Shown: positions 1 to 7,240, counted from the stretch's first letter. The stretch is 22,968 nt of DNA from Ruminococcus sp. UBA4275 (GCA_002395085.1 DGVV01000163.1:1-22968), one strand, 5' to 3'. Notes: generated from the letters alone by a model not told the origin. Translations and numbers: made by a program.

Positions 1-74
1 TATCCCTTTGGAATCCCACTATAAGAAAAGTAATGTAAATGCGTTGAAATTCTAGGCTCACAAAATAAGGGATT

Positions 75-97
75 CTTAAGGGCTAGTAGCCCTTAAG
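75..97. repeat. Perfect inverted repeat, 10-bp arms
   Basis: The arms CTTAAGGGCT (75-84) and AGCCCTTAAG (88-97) are exactly complementary and leave a 3-nt loop AGT. No run of T follows on either strand, so an intrinsic terminator is unlikely. The tight loop suits a single-strand DNA hairpin recognised by a Y1 transposase or a structured RNA end. Confidence 0.7.
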
Positions 98-110
98 CGG
101 GAGTTTGAGG

Positions 111-130
111 TGAATTTGCCTGCAAATTCA
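111..130. repeat. Perfect inverted repeat, 9-bp arms
   Basis: The arms TGAATTTGC (111-119) and GCAAATTCA (122-130) are exactly complementary around a 2-nt centre. It lies 13 bp after the 75-97 palindrome. The near-zero loop means it would act as an operator-like site in duplex DNA or as a cruciform/hairpin in single-stranded DNA. Confidence 0.65.
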
Positions 131-190
131 TGCGAAGCGAGCGGCGCTCTCAATATAAATCCGTCGGAGACACTTTATCTACAGACTGAC

Positions 191-219
191 AGGGACGCCC
201 GCAAAAAGCGGGCGTCCCT
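191..219 (-). terminator. Terminator-like hairpin downstream of the MATE gene
   Basis: A 12-bp GC-rich perfect stem (191-202 with 208-219) closes a 5-nt A loop. It sits 15 bp beyond the stop of the minus-strand MATE gene, the right place for its terminator. The minus-strand 3' flank is not T-rich. The plus-strand flank has only CTTT. Termination strength is therefore uncertain, and it may also serve whatever gene reads in from the left. Confidence 0.6.
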
Positions 220-233
220 CTTTGAATGCTGTT

Positions 234-1610
234 TTAAGAAGGCTGTGTCGGGAGTTCAGCGGTATCCGTTTTATTCGGAACATAGTGATAGACATAAACC
301 TCATAAGGCTTCGCGAAGTAATAATAGATGACCGCGCCTGTTGCAGCCGTCAGAACCTCAGAGATCGGAACTGTCAGCCAGATGCCGCTCATGGATTTGA
401 GAGCAAAAAACAGGAAGGCAATCGGGATGACCAGCACAGCGCCGCGCAGCAGCGAAATCAACTGCGAAAGTGCAGGCAGTTCACAGGACATAAAGAACAC
501 CGAAAGCAGTGCATTCACGCCCATAAACGGCATAAACAGGAAGTATCTCCGGATGCCCTGCTTCGCAATAAGCTGAAATTCCGCATGGCCGTCACTATTG
601 AAAACCGTGACCAGATCCGGCGTATACAGATACATCGCCGCGTAGATGCCCGCCGCCAGCACAAAGGCACTGACGATGGAAAGCCGCAGCAGATATTTCT
701 GCCCGTTGACATCCTTTTTCCCGTGCAGACTGCACAGAAGCGGCTGCACACCGCTCGAAAGGCCGGTGTAGACTGCCGTGCAGACGATTGCCAGATTTGC
801 TATGACGCCATAAGCCGCCAGACCTGTATTACCGGTCAGGCGGTAGATGATGAAGTTGAACACGAGAATCACGATGCCGCCGGAAACCTCTGTCACAAAG
901 GTCGGCAGACCGAGGGAGAAAATCGTGCGGATAATCTCGAAACGGGGTTTCTCCAGCCGCAGCCGGAAGGCATTCCAGCCGGAAAGGAAGTGGATGCTCA
1001 GGATTGCCATGCTGACAATCGGGGCAATGCTGGTTGCGAGTGCTGCCCCGCGCATTCCCATATTCATCACGAAGATGAAGTCATAATCGAGAATGACATT
1101 TGCAAAACTGCCGCCGAGAACCGCAAGTGTCGCAAGCCGCGGCGCGCAGTCATTGCGCATAAAGCAGACGAGCAGATTATTCAGCACAAACGCCGGTGCA
1201 AACAGCAAAACGGTTTTCAGATAGCCGTGCGACAGCTCAAAGATGCGTTCATCCGCGCCGAGCAGCCTGGTCAGCGGAGCGGAGAAAAACAATCCCGCCA
1301 GCAAAAACACCGCTGAAATCAGCACCGAAGCATAGAATGCATTCGTGAAAATCTTGTCGGTTTCGGCACGTTCCGTATTGCAGTACATCATAGAAAACCG
1401 GCTGCCGCCGCCGATGCCGAGCATCAGCCCGAAGCCGTTCAGGAAATTGAACACCGGCAGACAGACATTCAACGCAGCGAGACCGTCAGCACCCATGCCC
1501 TTCGAGATAAAATACGTGTCGATCAGCAGGTACACAGACACACCGAGCGAACTGAGTATATTAAAGAAAACGTATTGAAAAAAACGCTTCCGTATCTCAT
1601 TTTTCTTCAT
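234..1610 (-). CDS. MATE-family multidrug/Na+ antiporter
   Basis: This 458-residue protein is predicted to be an inner-membrane exporter that exchanges cationic drugs or metabolites for Na+ or H+. It is hydrophobic throughout with about 12 membrane segments, the normal size and topology for MATE proteins. The N-terminal pattern (short basic tail, LLIDTYFISKGMGADGLAALNV, then a Gly-rich IGGGSRFSM stretch) matches the MepA/DinF branch of the family, where the first helix carries the conserved D-T/I-x-F motif. The C-terminal tail (about 20 residues, Thr/Pro-rich) is hydrophilic and cytoplasmic. The ATG at 1610 is preceded by AAAAGGAT about 11 nt upstream. It is monocistronic and divergent from the ABC permease, with its own promoter. 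Substrate cannot be inferred. Family assignment is firm; any specific drug role is not. Confidence 0.93.
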   Translation of the reverse strand: MKKNEIRKRFFQYVFFNILSSLGVSVYLLIDTYFISKGMGADGLAALNVCLPVFNFLNGFGLMLGIGGGSRFSMMYCNTERAETDKIFTNAFYASVLISAVFLLAGLFFSAPLTRLLGADERIFELSHGYLKTVLLFAPAFVLNNLLVCFMRNDCAPRLATLAVLGGSFANVILDYDFIFVMNMGMRGAALATSIAPIVSMAILSIHFLSGWNAFRLRLEKPRFEIIRTIFSLGLPTFVTEVSGGIVILVFNFIIYRLTGNTGLAAYGVIANLAIVCTAVYTGLSSGVQPLLCSLHGKKDVNGQKYLLRLSIVSAFVLAAGIYAAMYLYTPDLVTVFNSDGHAEFQLIAKQGIRRYFLFMPFMGVNALLSVFFMSCELPALSQLISLLRGAVLVIPIAFLFFALKSMSGIWLTVPISEVLTAATGAVIYYYFAKPYEVYVYHYVPNKTDTAELPTQPS

Positions 1611-1689
1611 AATAGTATATGATCCTTTTCTTGGGCGTAATCATAAATTGCTTTGTTTTGGGATGCGTTTTTTTGTTCATTGCACACAT

Positions 1690-1718
1690 ATTATACCATG
1701 AATTTCACAAAAAAAGAA
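1690..1718 (-). promoter_or_regulatory. Promoter of the MATE gene
   Basis: On the minus strand an extended -10, CATGGTATAAT, has its TATAAT at 1690-1695. The -35 position (1713-1718) reads TTCTTT and is poor, so activity would lean on the TGG extension. It lies about 80 bp upstream of the MATE start codon. Confidence 0.65.
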
Positions 1719-1892
1719 GTGGTTTCCTAAAGATTGTATAGATGCACAAGGATTATACTGCGCGTATTTTACCGTATATGCATTTTACACAAAACAGGTC
1801 TTTTTCATGTGCATTTTTCGAGCATACAGGTCTGTAATTTTGCTGTATCCGGTGTATATTTCATCTGTTTATGAAATCCGCACTGTTAAAAA

Positions 1893-1946
1893 TGACAAAA
1901 TTGTCACCATATTATTCACCGGAATGTCATGCTGCCGGTTTATAAT
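1893..1946 (+). promoter_or_regulatory. Possible operator and promoter for the ABC permease
   Basis: TGACAA-AA-TTGTCA (1893-1906) is a perfect 6-bp dyad, the size of a dimeric regulator site. A TATAAT lies at 1941-1946, just before the coding remnant and permease, but no good -35 is found 16-18 bp ahead of it. If this is a promoter it probably needs an activator, and the dyad is a candidate site. The rest of 1719-1892 is AT-rich and I see no gene in it. Confidence 0.35.
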
Positions 1947-1948
1947 AA

Positions 1949-2068
1949 GCATATAAAACAAAGCACGAAGATCATCCGGAAGTCCGCGTTTTCCGCCTCG
2001 AAGACGGCAAACTGCTGCGGAATGAAACAGTCCTGACAAAATATCGTAAACGGAGCGCACAAACATGA
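1949..2068 (+). pseudogene. Remnant of an ABC transporter ATPase C-terminus (39 codons)
   Basis: Directly upstream of the permease, a frame is open from the TAA at 1946-1948 to a TGA at 2066-2068. It has no start codon of its own. Its codons look coding (many GTC, CGC, CTC, GGC, CTG) whereas the sequence before about 1950 is AT-rich and non-coding. The peptide contains EVRVFRLEDGKLLRNE, which resembles the end of an ABC nucleotide-binding subunit, where a D/E-R-V/I-x-R-L/M-x-D-G-x-L/I strand follows the H-loop. The TGA overlaps the permease ATG as ATGA, the translational coupling normally seen between an ATPase and its permease. The likeliest reading is that the ATPase gene was deleted except for its last 120 bases. 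The family call rests on a short peptide and could be wrong. Confidence 0.5.
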
Positions 2069-4830
2069 ACAATATCATTTTCAAAGTCACAAAAAAATAT
2101 ATGGCACGCAACCGCCGCCGCACGGCAGTCGCCTTTATGGGCATCGTTTTCATGGTCATCATGATGACCTGTGTATTCATCGGCAAGAATTCCGTTTTGC
2201 AGTATCTTGACAGGGTTGCATCGCTGAAACGGGGAAGCTGGCACGTCAGCGTGTTCGGGCTGCGTACCGGTGAGACGGAAAAACTTGCGCAAATGGATAC
2301 CGTCGAAAGCGTCGGATTCTCTGAACAGCTCAGCAATCTGGAGTTTCCGCAGAGCGGCAATCCGGATTTCACCCCGTTCATTGATGTCAAGGCATACTCC
2401 GCAGAGTGCTTTGCCCTCGCGAATATCCGGCTGACAGAAGGCAGATTTCCCGAAAACAGTCATGAGCTGCTCCTCAGCGATTCGGCAATTCAGGAAGGCG
2501 CGGCTGTCGGCATCGGTGACAAAATCAGCGGTGCATTCTTCGAGCGCACCATCACCGGCATCAAGGAAGGCGCGACCACGGTGTTCCCCTTCAGCGGCAT
2601 CGAACTGCACTGCGGCGAGACCGTCACCGTGCCGATCGGCTTCATGGCGTACGATCCCACAGATAACGACAGCTACCGTGAGGATCGGGTCTTTACCGGC
2701 ATTGCAGGTGATTATACCGTGGTCGGCATCATGGAATCCCCTGCCTATGAAAAGCGCGGCGGTGCAAGCTATGCAGCCCTGACCTTTCTGGAAAAGCCCT
2801 GCACAAATCAGCTCAATGCACTTGTGCGCATCAACACAGAAAAAGTCCGCAGCATCTCCGATTTCGAGCAGGATGTTGATGCCTTTGCGGCGGACGGAAT
2901 CACATTTGAAACGAATGAACTGCTGCTCACCTTCTCTGCCCTCTCCGGCGATTCCAACATCAATACTATCGTTATTGTATTTGAAATCTTCTTCACGCTG
3001 TTCATCATGGCAGCTTCCATGATTCTTATCTATAATGTGTTCAATATGTCTTTTGCGGAGCGAACCAAATATCTGGGAATACTCTCCTCCGTTGGCGCAA
3101 CCCGCAGACAAAAGCGTCAGAGCATCTTTTATGAGAGCTTCCGCCTGCTTCTTCCGGCACTCCCCTCCGGCATTATTCTGGGCATGGGGGCGGTTTTTGC
3201 CGTCCTGAAGCTGCTGAAGCCCCGCTTCGATGCCATGCTCTCGATTGTACAGCCCGGTATGCAGGCGCAAGTGCCGGTCAGCCTTGCATTCGGCGTGAAG
3301 GAAATCAGCATCATCATCGTCATGTGCCTGCTGACTGTGCTGTTCTCGGCACTCATCCCCGCAATCAAGGTCAGTAAAATTGCTCCGGTGGAAAGCGTCA
3401 GGGGTATGGCGGAAAATGCCGGCAGCAAGCGTTTCCGTACCAGAAAGAACCTGCTTGCACAGGGAAAGCCGGAAATGCTGCTTGCCGTCAATACGACTGC
3501 ACGTTCCAGACATCTCACCAAAAGCATCGTCCGCAGCATCGCGGTGTTTGCGGTACTGACCGTCGTCACGCTTTACGGCGCAGGAGCTTTTATCACAATC
3601 GCACGCCTCAAAACCGGTGAAGGCGGCTGGTATCCGGTATATCCGGACTGCAATCAGTTCCTCTATGTCAGGCAGAACACCCCCTCCTGCGATATGCTGC
3701 GCGATGTCCTTGCAAAAGAGCCGGGCATTACCGGCTGCAAGGAAATCACGGAATCCACTGCGGAAGTCACCGTCAACAGCGCGTATCTCAGCGACTCATA
3801 TATGGATGCCTATAAGGCTGCCTTCATGCAGTTTGATTCTCATACTGAGGCAGACTGGGACGCATTTTTGCGCAAGTCCAAAGACATTGTGTTCATCAGT
3901 ACAATCACGCTGGAAGATGCCGATTTTGCTGATCTCAGCGCAAAATGCGGCGCGGAGATATATGACAGCAGCGTGCCTGCCGCGCTCCTCTATAATAGCT
4001 GCTATTTCAATACCGATCAGTATTCCTTCGGAAATGAATGCAGCGGCTATCAATTCTTCCCCGTCGAAAGCCCGTTCAATGTCCCGCAGGGCGGCGATCT
4101 CCCGATCAGCGAGTGCGGCAATTCTGACACGGAAATCATGGTCAAAGCCGCCGGTTTCCTGGATGACGCTGCACTCGAAGGCAGTTTCATCCTGAAGGCA
4201 GACTGCCCCTATGTGTTCCTGAATCAGGCGGCACACCGTGCCTTGCTGGATCAAACTGACGCTGCATTCTATACTTATTTCATGGTCGCCGCTGACGACG
4301 TCACGGTCAGCAAACTGGAGAATCTGATCAACGTCACTGCGAATGATCCGGATGCAGAACCGATCAGAATGGGCACCTGCACCGGCTATGATGCGCCGGA
4401 CAGCTTCAAGCAGGTCATTACCGAGATCGTGCGCATCCTCGCATACTGCTTCATCGCACTGATTTCCGCGGTCTGCCTGCTGAATCTCTACAATTCCATC
4501 CGCGGACGCGCCGCAGAACGCACAAAGGAAACTGCAATCCTCCGCTCTATGGGCATGACCGACAAGCAGTTTACCAGAATGTTCGATCTCGAAAACCTTA
4601 TGCTGCTGGGCAAAGGCTTCGCGATTGCCGCAGTGATCTGCACGGTACTCTGCCTGCTGCTGCGGTACAGCATCGTCAGATACTTTGGCGCAGTTCCCCT
4701 CCCGATGCCGCCGCACATCCCGCTGCTGACTGCCGCCGCCATTGCCGCTGCATCTTCCCTGATGACCAGACTCTGTACCCGCAGACGCAAAGCTGACATC
4801 ATCGGAGACATTCGCCGCGAGACCGTCTGA
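2065..4830 (+). CDS. FtsX-type ABC transporter permease with two FtsX units
   Basis: This 921-residue membrane subunit belongs to the FtsX/MacB/LolC superfamily of mechanotransmission-type ABC transporters, which move lipoproteins or peptides, or resist antimicrobial peptides. Predicted membrane helices lie near residues 19-40, 301-327, 358-384, 412-434, 487-510, 784-808, 844-868 and 883-902, that is, two copies of a 1+3 arrangement. Each copy has a large extracytoplasmic domain (about 41-300 and 511-783) and an FtsX-like triple-helix unit with the cytoplasmic coupling stretch (AERTKYLGILSSVGATRRQ; AERTKETAILRSMGMTDKQ). The near-identical coupling loops show it still has ATPase-docking surfaces. 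GGAG at 2052-2055 precedes the ATG by 9 nt. No intact ATPase gene is adjacent, only the remnant overlapping its start. A response regulator and sensor kinase follow. The substrate is unknown. Confidence 0.9.
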   Translation: MNNIIFKVTKKYMARNRRRTAVAFMGIVFMVIMMTCVFIGKNSVLQYLDRVASLKRGSWHVSVFGLRTGETEKLAQMDTVESVGFSEQLSNLEFPQSGNPDFTPFIDVKAYSAECFALANIRLTEGRFPENSHELLLSDSAIQEGAAVGIGDKISGAFFERTITGIKEGATTVFPFSGIELHCGETVTVPIGFMAYDPTDNDSYREDRVFTGIAGDYTVVGIMESPAYEKRGGASYAALTFLEKPCTNQLNALVRINTEKVRSISDFEQDVDAFAADGITFETNELLLTFSALSGDSNINTIVIVFEIFFTLFIMAASMILIYNVFNMSFAERTKYLGILSSVGATRRQKRQSIFYESFRLLLPALPSGIILGMGAVFAVLKLLKPRFDAMLSIVQPGMQAQVPVSLAFGVKEISIIIVMCLLTVLFSALIPAIKVSKIAPVESVRGMAENAGSKRFRTRKNLLAQGKPEMLLAVNTTARSRHLTKSIVRSIAVFAVLTVVTLYGAGAFITIARLKTGEGGWYPVYPDCNQFLYVRQNTPSCDMLRDVLAKEPGITGCKEITESTAEVTVNSAYLSDSYMDAYKAAFMQFDSHTEADWDAFLRKSKDIVFISTITLEDADFADLSAKCGAEIYDSSVPAALLYNSCYFNTDQYSFGNECSGYQFFPVESPFNVPQGGDLPISECGNSDTEIMVKAAGFLDDAALEGSFILKADCPYVFLNQAAHRALLDQTDAAFYTYFMVAADDVTVSKLENLINVTANDPDAEPIRMGTCTGYDAPDSFKQVITEIVRILAYCFIALISAVCLLNLYNSIRGRAAERTKETAILRSMGMTDKQFTRMFDLENLMLLGKGFAIAAVICTVLCLLLRYSIVRYFGAVPLPMPPHIPLLTAAAIAAASSLMTRLCTRRRKADIIGDIRRETV

Positions 4831-4883
4831 AGCAAGCGAATCATTTCTGCACCCATTGAATTTTCCGCTTTTGTATGGTATAA

Positions 4884-4908
4884 CCGCGCAGTGCGCGGCT
4901 CCGTTTTT
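4884..4908 (+). terminator. Likely terminator after the ABC permease
   Basis: CCGCGC (4884-4889) and GCGCGG (4893-4898) form a short GC-only stem with an AGT loop. CTCC and a run of five T follow. It is about 50 bp past the permease stop and ahead of the regulator promoter, suggesting the permease and the two-component genes are separate transcripts. Confidence 0.6.
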
Positions 4909-4951
4909 ATTCTCAGGAAGCGAAAGGTCAAAATTGTTATTCCTTCTCCCA

Positions 4952-4985
4952 TTGCGCTTTTCGGTATAATATGGTATAATACCAT
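4952..4985 (+). promoter_or_regulatory. Promoter of the two-component operon, with a 15-bp palindrome over the -10
   Basis: TTGCGC (4952-4957), a 17-bp spacer and TATAAT (4975-4980) form a good sigma-A promoter. The -10 is embedded in the perfect palindrome ATGGTATAATACCAT (4971-4985), which could be an operator that blocks polymerase when bound. A related ATGGTATAA occurs at 4875-4883 and in the MATE promoter. The start codon is 45 bp downstream of the -10. Confidence 0.75.
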
Positions 4986-5024
4986 TATCTGATCCATCAC
5001 GATTCTCTATATGGCGGTGAACAC

Positions 5025-5687
5025 ATGAAAATTCTTCTGGTCGAAGATGACCCTCTGATTCAGGAGGGACTCAAACTCTCTCTGCTTGCGGAAGGCTGCG
5101 AACTGACAACGGCATCCTCTGTGGCAGAAGCCAAAATGCTGCTGGGCGGCGATTATGACATCTGCATTCTGGATGTCATGCTACCAGACGGCACAGGCTA
5201 TGATGTCTGCGCGGAAATCCGCAGGCAGGGCGATACACCCGTCATCTTCCTGACTGCCTGCGATGACGAACTGCACACCGTTCTGGCACTGGAAAACGGC
5301 GCTGACGATTACATTGCAAAGCCCTTCCGGATGCGGGAACTCATGGCACGCATCAAGGCGGTTCTGCGGCGCACAGGCAGAAAAAACGAGAGCGAAGATC
5401 TTATCCGCATCGGCAAAAATGAGGTCAATATCCGTGCCGGCAAGGTTTTCCGCGACGGCAGCGAGATCATCCTCACCGCAATGGAATACAAGCTGCTGCT
5501 GATTTTTATTAACAACCGCGGCGCAGTTCTCTCGCGGCAGCAGATTCTCCACAATATCTGGGATGTCGCCGGCGACTTTGTTACCGATAACACCCTGACA
5601 GTCTACGTCAAGCGCCTGCGCGAAAAGCTGGAGGATGGCGATGAAATCATCCAGACCGTCCGCGGACTTGGGTACAGACTGTTATGA
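5025..5687 (+). CDS. OmpR/PhoB-family DNA-binding response regulator
   Basis: This 220-residue cytoplasmic transcription factor is activated by phosphotransfer from the kinase encoded next. The receiver domain (about 1-115) shows the full acidic pocket D8/D9, phospho-acceptor D50 (ILDVMLP), switch T77 and K99. The C-terminal winged-helix domain (about 122-218) has the usual TAMEYKLL entry helix and a recognition region ending in TVRGLGYRLL. Length is standard. It overlaps the kinase gene by 4 bp (ATGA), so the two are co-translated. The nearest target candidates are the adjacent permease and its own promoter, as in BceRS/BceAB-type detoxification modules, but no repeat-type binding site was identified with certainty. 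Confidence 0.95.
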   Translation: MKILLVEDDPLIQEGLKLSLLAEGCELTTASSVAEAKMLLGGDYDICILDVMLPDGTGYDVCAEIRRQGDTPVIFLTACDDELHTVLALENGADDYIAKPFRMRELMARIKAVLRRTGRKNESEDLIRIGKNEVNIRAGKVFRDGSEIILTAMEYKLLLIFINNRGAVLSRQQILHNIWDVAGDFVTDNTLTVYVKRLREKLEDGDEIIQTVRGLGYRLL

Positions 5688-6664
5688 CGGCACAGGGGTA
5701 CATCCGGACATCCGCATCTGCTGCGGCTGTTCTGCTCTGTCTGATTTTCCGTGAACCGGTGCATTGCTGCATCATCCTCGGCATTCTGGCAGCGTTTCTG
5801 CTTTCGGAAAGCCTCATCGCAGATTTCCGCCGCAAACGCCGGCTGAATGCCCTGATTGACTACATCACAAGGGTGCAGGATGACCTCTCGCTTGCCGCAC
5901 CGGAATGTGCCGCAGAAGATCAGCTTGGCATCCTGCAAAGTGAGATTTACAAGGTCGTGGCGCTGCTGCGCGAACAGTATTCCGGTGAACGGAAGCAGAA
6001 AGAATATATGGCAGATTTGCTTTCGGACATCTCGCATCAGATCAAAACTCCGCTGACAGCCATCCAGCTTATGACGGAATTGCTGGAACATCCGGATCTT
6101 TCCGGGGAGAAGCGTCTGGAGTACGCCGAAAAAATTGACTCGCAGGTCAGCCGCATCACATGGCTGATCCGTAATCTGCTGACGCTTTCTCAGCTTGATG
6201 CGGGTGTCCTCAGAATGAAGCCTGTCCCAATCCGTCTGCCGGATTTCGCCGCAGAAATACAGTCTGCACTGGAAATCATGGCGGAGGTCAGGGGCATCTC
6301 CCTGGAAATGAAACTGCCGGATGCCGAAATCCGCGCCGACCTTCACTGGCTGCGCGAGGCACTCATGAACATCATCAAAAATTGCATTGAACATACCGAT
6401 GCAGGCGGATATGTCCGCGTCAGCGGGATGCAGAACAATCTGTTCACGGAAATCACCGTCACCGATAACGGCTGCGGCATCCGTGCAGAGGATCTCCCGC
6501 ATATTTTTGAACGCTTCTATAAAGCGGAAAATGCTTCCGCACAGAGTGTGGGCATCGGGCTGGCGCTGGCAAAACAGATTATCCACGCGCACAGCGGCAC
6601 AGTCGATGCCGTCAGTGAAACAGGCAGCGGCACAACCTTCACCGTCAAACTCTACGCCATGTAA
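5684..6664 (+). CDS. Intramembrane-sensing sensor histidine kinase
   Basis: This 326-residue membrane kinase is the partner of the preceding regulator. Two N-terminal helices (about 10-22 and 27-46) are separated by only a few residues, so there is virtually no external sensor domain. That is the BceS-like 'intramembrane-sensing' layout, in which the signal usually comes from an associated ABC permease. A basic stretch (FRRKRR) follows, then a linker, the H-box DISHQIKTPLTA with H118 as phospho-acceptor, the N-box NIIKNCIEH, the G1 box TDNGCGI, the F-box IFERFYK and the G2 box VGIGLALAK. All catalytic motifs are intact. The start overlaps the regulator stop as ATGA. Its logical signalling partner is the permease at 2065-4830, which makes the missing ATPase notable. 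Confidence 0.93.
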   Translation: MTAQGYIRTSASAAAVLLCLIFREPVHCCIILGILAAFLLSESLIADFRRKRRLNALIDYITRVQDDLSLAAPECAAEDQLGILQSEIYKVVALLREQYSGERKQKEYMADLLSDISHQIKTPLTAIQLMTELLEHPDLSGEKRLEYAEKIDSQVSRITWLIRNLLTLSQLDAGVLRMKPVPIRLPDFAAEIQSALEIMAEVRGISLEMKLPDAEIRADLHWLREALMNIIKNCIEHTDAGGYVRVSGMQNNLFTEITVTDNGCGIRAEDLPHIFERFYKAENASAQSVGIGLALAKQIIHAHSGTVDAVSETGSGTTFTVKLYAM

Positions 6665-6674
6665 CCATCCATAA

Positions 6675-6712
6675 AAAGCCGCCGGTGCATCCATAAGTGC
6701 ATCGGCGGCTTT
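6675..6712 (+). terminator. Terminator-like hairpin after the kinase gene
   Basis: AAAGCCGCCG (6675-6684) pairs with CGGCGGCTTT (6703-6712). An inner TGCA/TGCA extends the stem. It begins 11 bp after the kinase stop. Only three T follow on the plus strand; the minus-strand flank has more T, so it may act in both directions. Confidence 0.7.
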
Positions 6713-6737
6713 GCGCATCCCTGATCCGCAGGCAAAA

Positions 6738-6774
6738 CGAAACAGGCTACGGATTTTTGCCGCAGCCTGTTTCG
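6738..6774 (-). terminator. Terminator of tRNA-Pro(CGG)
   Basis: Arms CGAAACAGGCT (6738-6748) and AGCCTGTTTCG (6764-6774), with an inner CGG/CCG, form a long hairpin. On the minus strand it starts 8 bp after the tRNA 3' end and is followed by TTTTGCC. Confidence 0.75.
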
Positions 6775-6782
6775 CATAAATA

Positions 6783-6859
6783 TGGTCGAGGTGACAGGAC
6801 TTGAACCTGCGGCCTCTGCGTCCCGAACGCAGCGCTCTACCAAACTGAGCCACACCTCG
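6783..6859 (-). tRNA. tRNA-Pro, anticodon CGG
   Basis: The minus strand folds into a complete cloverleaf. The acceptor stem is CGAGGTG/CACCTCG. The anticodon stem CTGCG/CGCAG carries loop TTCGGGA, giving anticodon CGG (reads CCG). The T-loop is TTCAAGT. The 3' CCA is encoded (6783-6785). It is a single tRNA gene with its own promoter and terminator between the two-component operon and the SRP RNA. Its leader is about 55 nt, which needs 5' processing by RNase P. Confidence 0.96.
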
Positions 6860-6918
6860 ATTTGTTTTTTCAGCGGGATTTTTTGTTTTTCGTTCTCCGT
6901 TCTCCCGACTGCTTAGCT

Positions 6919-6947
6919 ATTATAGCACAAAATCACGAAAATGTCAA
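6919..6947 (-). promoter_or_regulatory. Promoter of tRNA-Pro(CGG)
   Basis: On the minus strand TTGACA (6942-6947), a 17-bp spacer ending TGTGC, and TATAAT (6919-6924) form a consensus sigma-A promoter with a TRTG extension. Confidence 0.85.
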
Positions 6948-6996
6948 GGGGAAAATTCGCAATTTGCAAAAATTATCAGAAAACACAATTTACCCC

Positions 6997-7025
6997 TTGA
7001 AATTCACAAAGAAATGTGGTATAAT
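6997..7025 (+). promoter_or_regulatory. Promoter of the SRP RNA
   Basis: TTGAAA (6997-7002), a 17-bp spacer ending TGTGG, and TATAAT (7020-7025) form a strong extended -10 promoter. Transcription should begin near 7031-7033. It is back-to-back with the tRNA-Pro promoter, with about 50 bp between the two -35 boxes. Confidence 0.88.
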
Positions 7026-7030
7026 GAATA

Positions 7031-7240
7031 CAGTTCCGGGGGAGAGCGATGAAAAACACTCCGATCAGACCGGAATCTCATAATATAATCTGGGAATTCC
7101 GGATTATAGGTGTGCGGGCCCTGTGCAGCAAAGCACCGTGAACCATGTCAGGCGGGGAACCGAGCAGCATTAAGCGGATCGCTTGGCGTGCCGCAGTCAG
7201 CCTGCACACCTATGCTCCGGAATTTTCATTTGTTGGTGTC
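7031..7240 (+). ncRNA. ffs: Signal recognition particle RNA (Gram-positive long form)
   Basis: This is the RNA core of the signal recognition particle, which targets nascent membrane and exported proteins to the translocon with Ffh. The diagnostic apical domain is at 7147-7168: GTCAGG, a 3-bp stem CGG/CCG with a GGAA tetraloop (7156-7159), then AGCAGC, the Ffh-binding internal loop. The long helix 5 is supported by exact pairing of 7106-7115 (ATAGGTGTGC) with 7204-7213 and of 7095-7102 (AATTCCGG) with 7217-7224. The 5' part (7031-7080) holds the hairpins expected of the Alu domain in Firmicutes. The context ahead of dnaX is the same as for Bacillus scr. The 5' end is inferred from the promoter. 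The 3' end is approximate; no terminator is seen before the next gene. Confidence 0.95.

Larger units (their letters stand above)
1..130 (+). mobile_element. Possible right end of an IS200/IS605 (tnpB-type) element, cut by the window edge
   Basis: This stretch has no convincing gene but is unusually structured. One frame stays open from base 2 to a TAG at 53-55 and would give a 17-residue tail (IPLESHYKKSNVNALKF), which could be the end of a protein lying outside the window. It is followed by two tight palindromes at 75-97 and 111-130. A short tail of a tnpB-like gene followed by subterminal hairpins is the usual architecture of IS200/IS605 right ends, where the omega RNA is encoded. I cannot recognise the tail by sequence, so this is a structural guess only. 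Ordinary 3' UTR of a truncated host gene is equally possible. Confidence 0.25.

Noticed and set aside
222..1316. Plus-strand open frame of 364 codons opposite the MATE gene
   Set aside because: It is the antisense shadow of a well-supported membrane protein.
1972..3513. Minus-strand open frame of 513 codons opposite the ABC permease
   Set aside because: Composition is that of an antisense shadow (His, Asp, Gln, Cys-rich), and the sense strand has a clear membrane protein.
5603..6853. Minus-strand open frame of 416 codons
   Set aside because: It begins inside the tRNA-Pro gene, passes through two terminator hairpins and overlaps the histidine kinase antisense.
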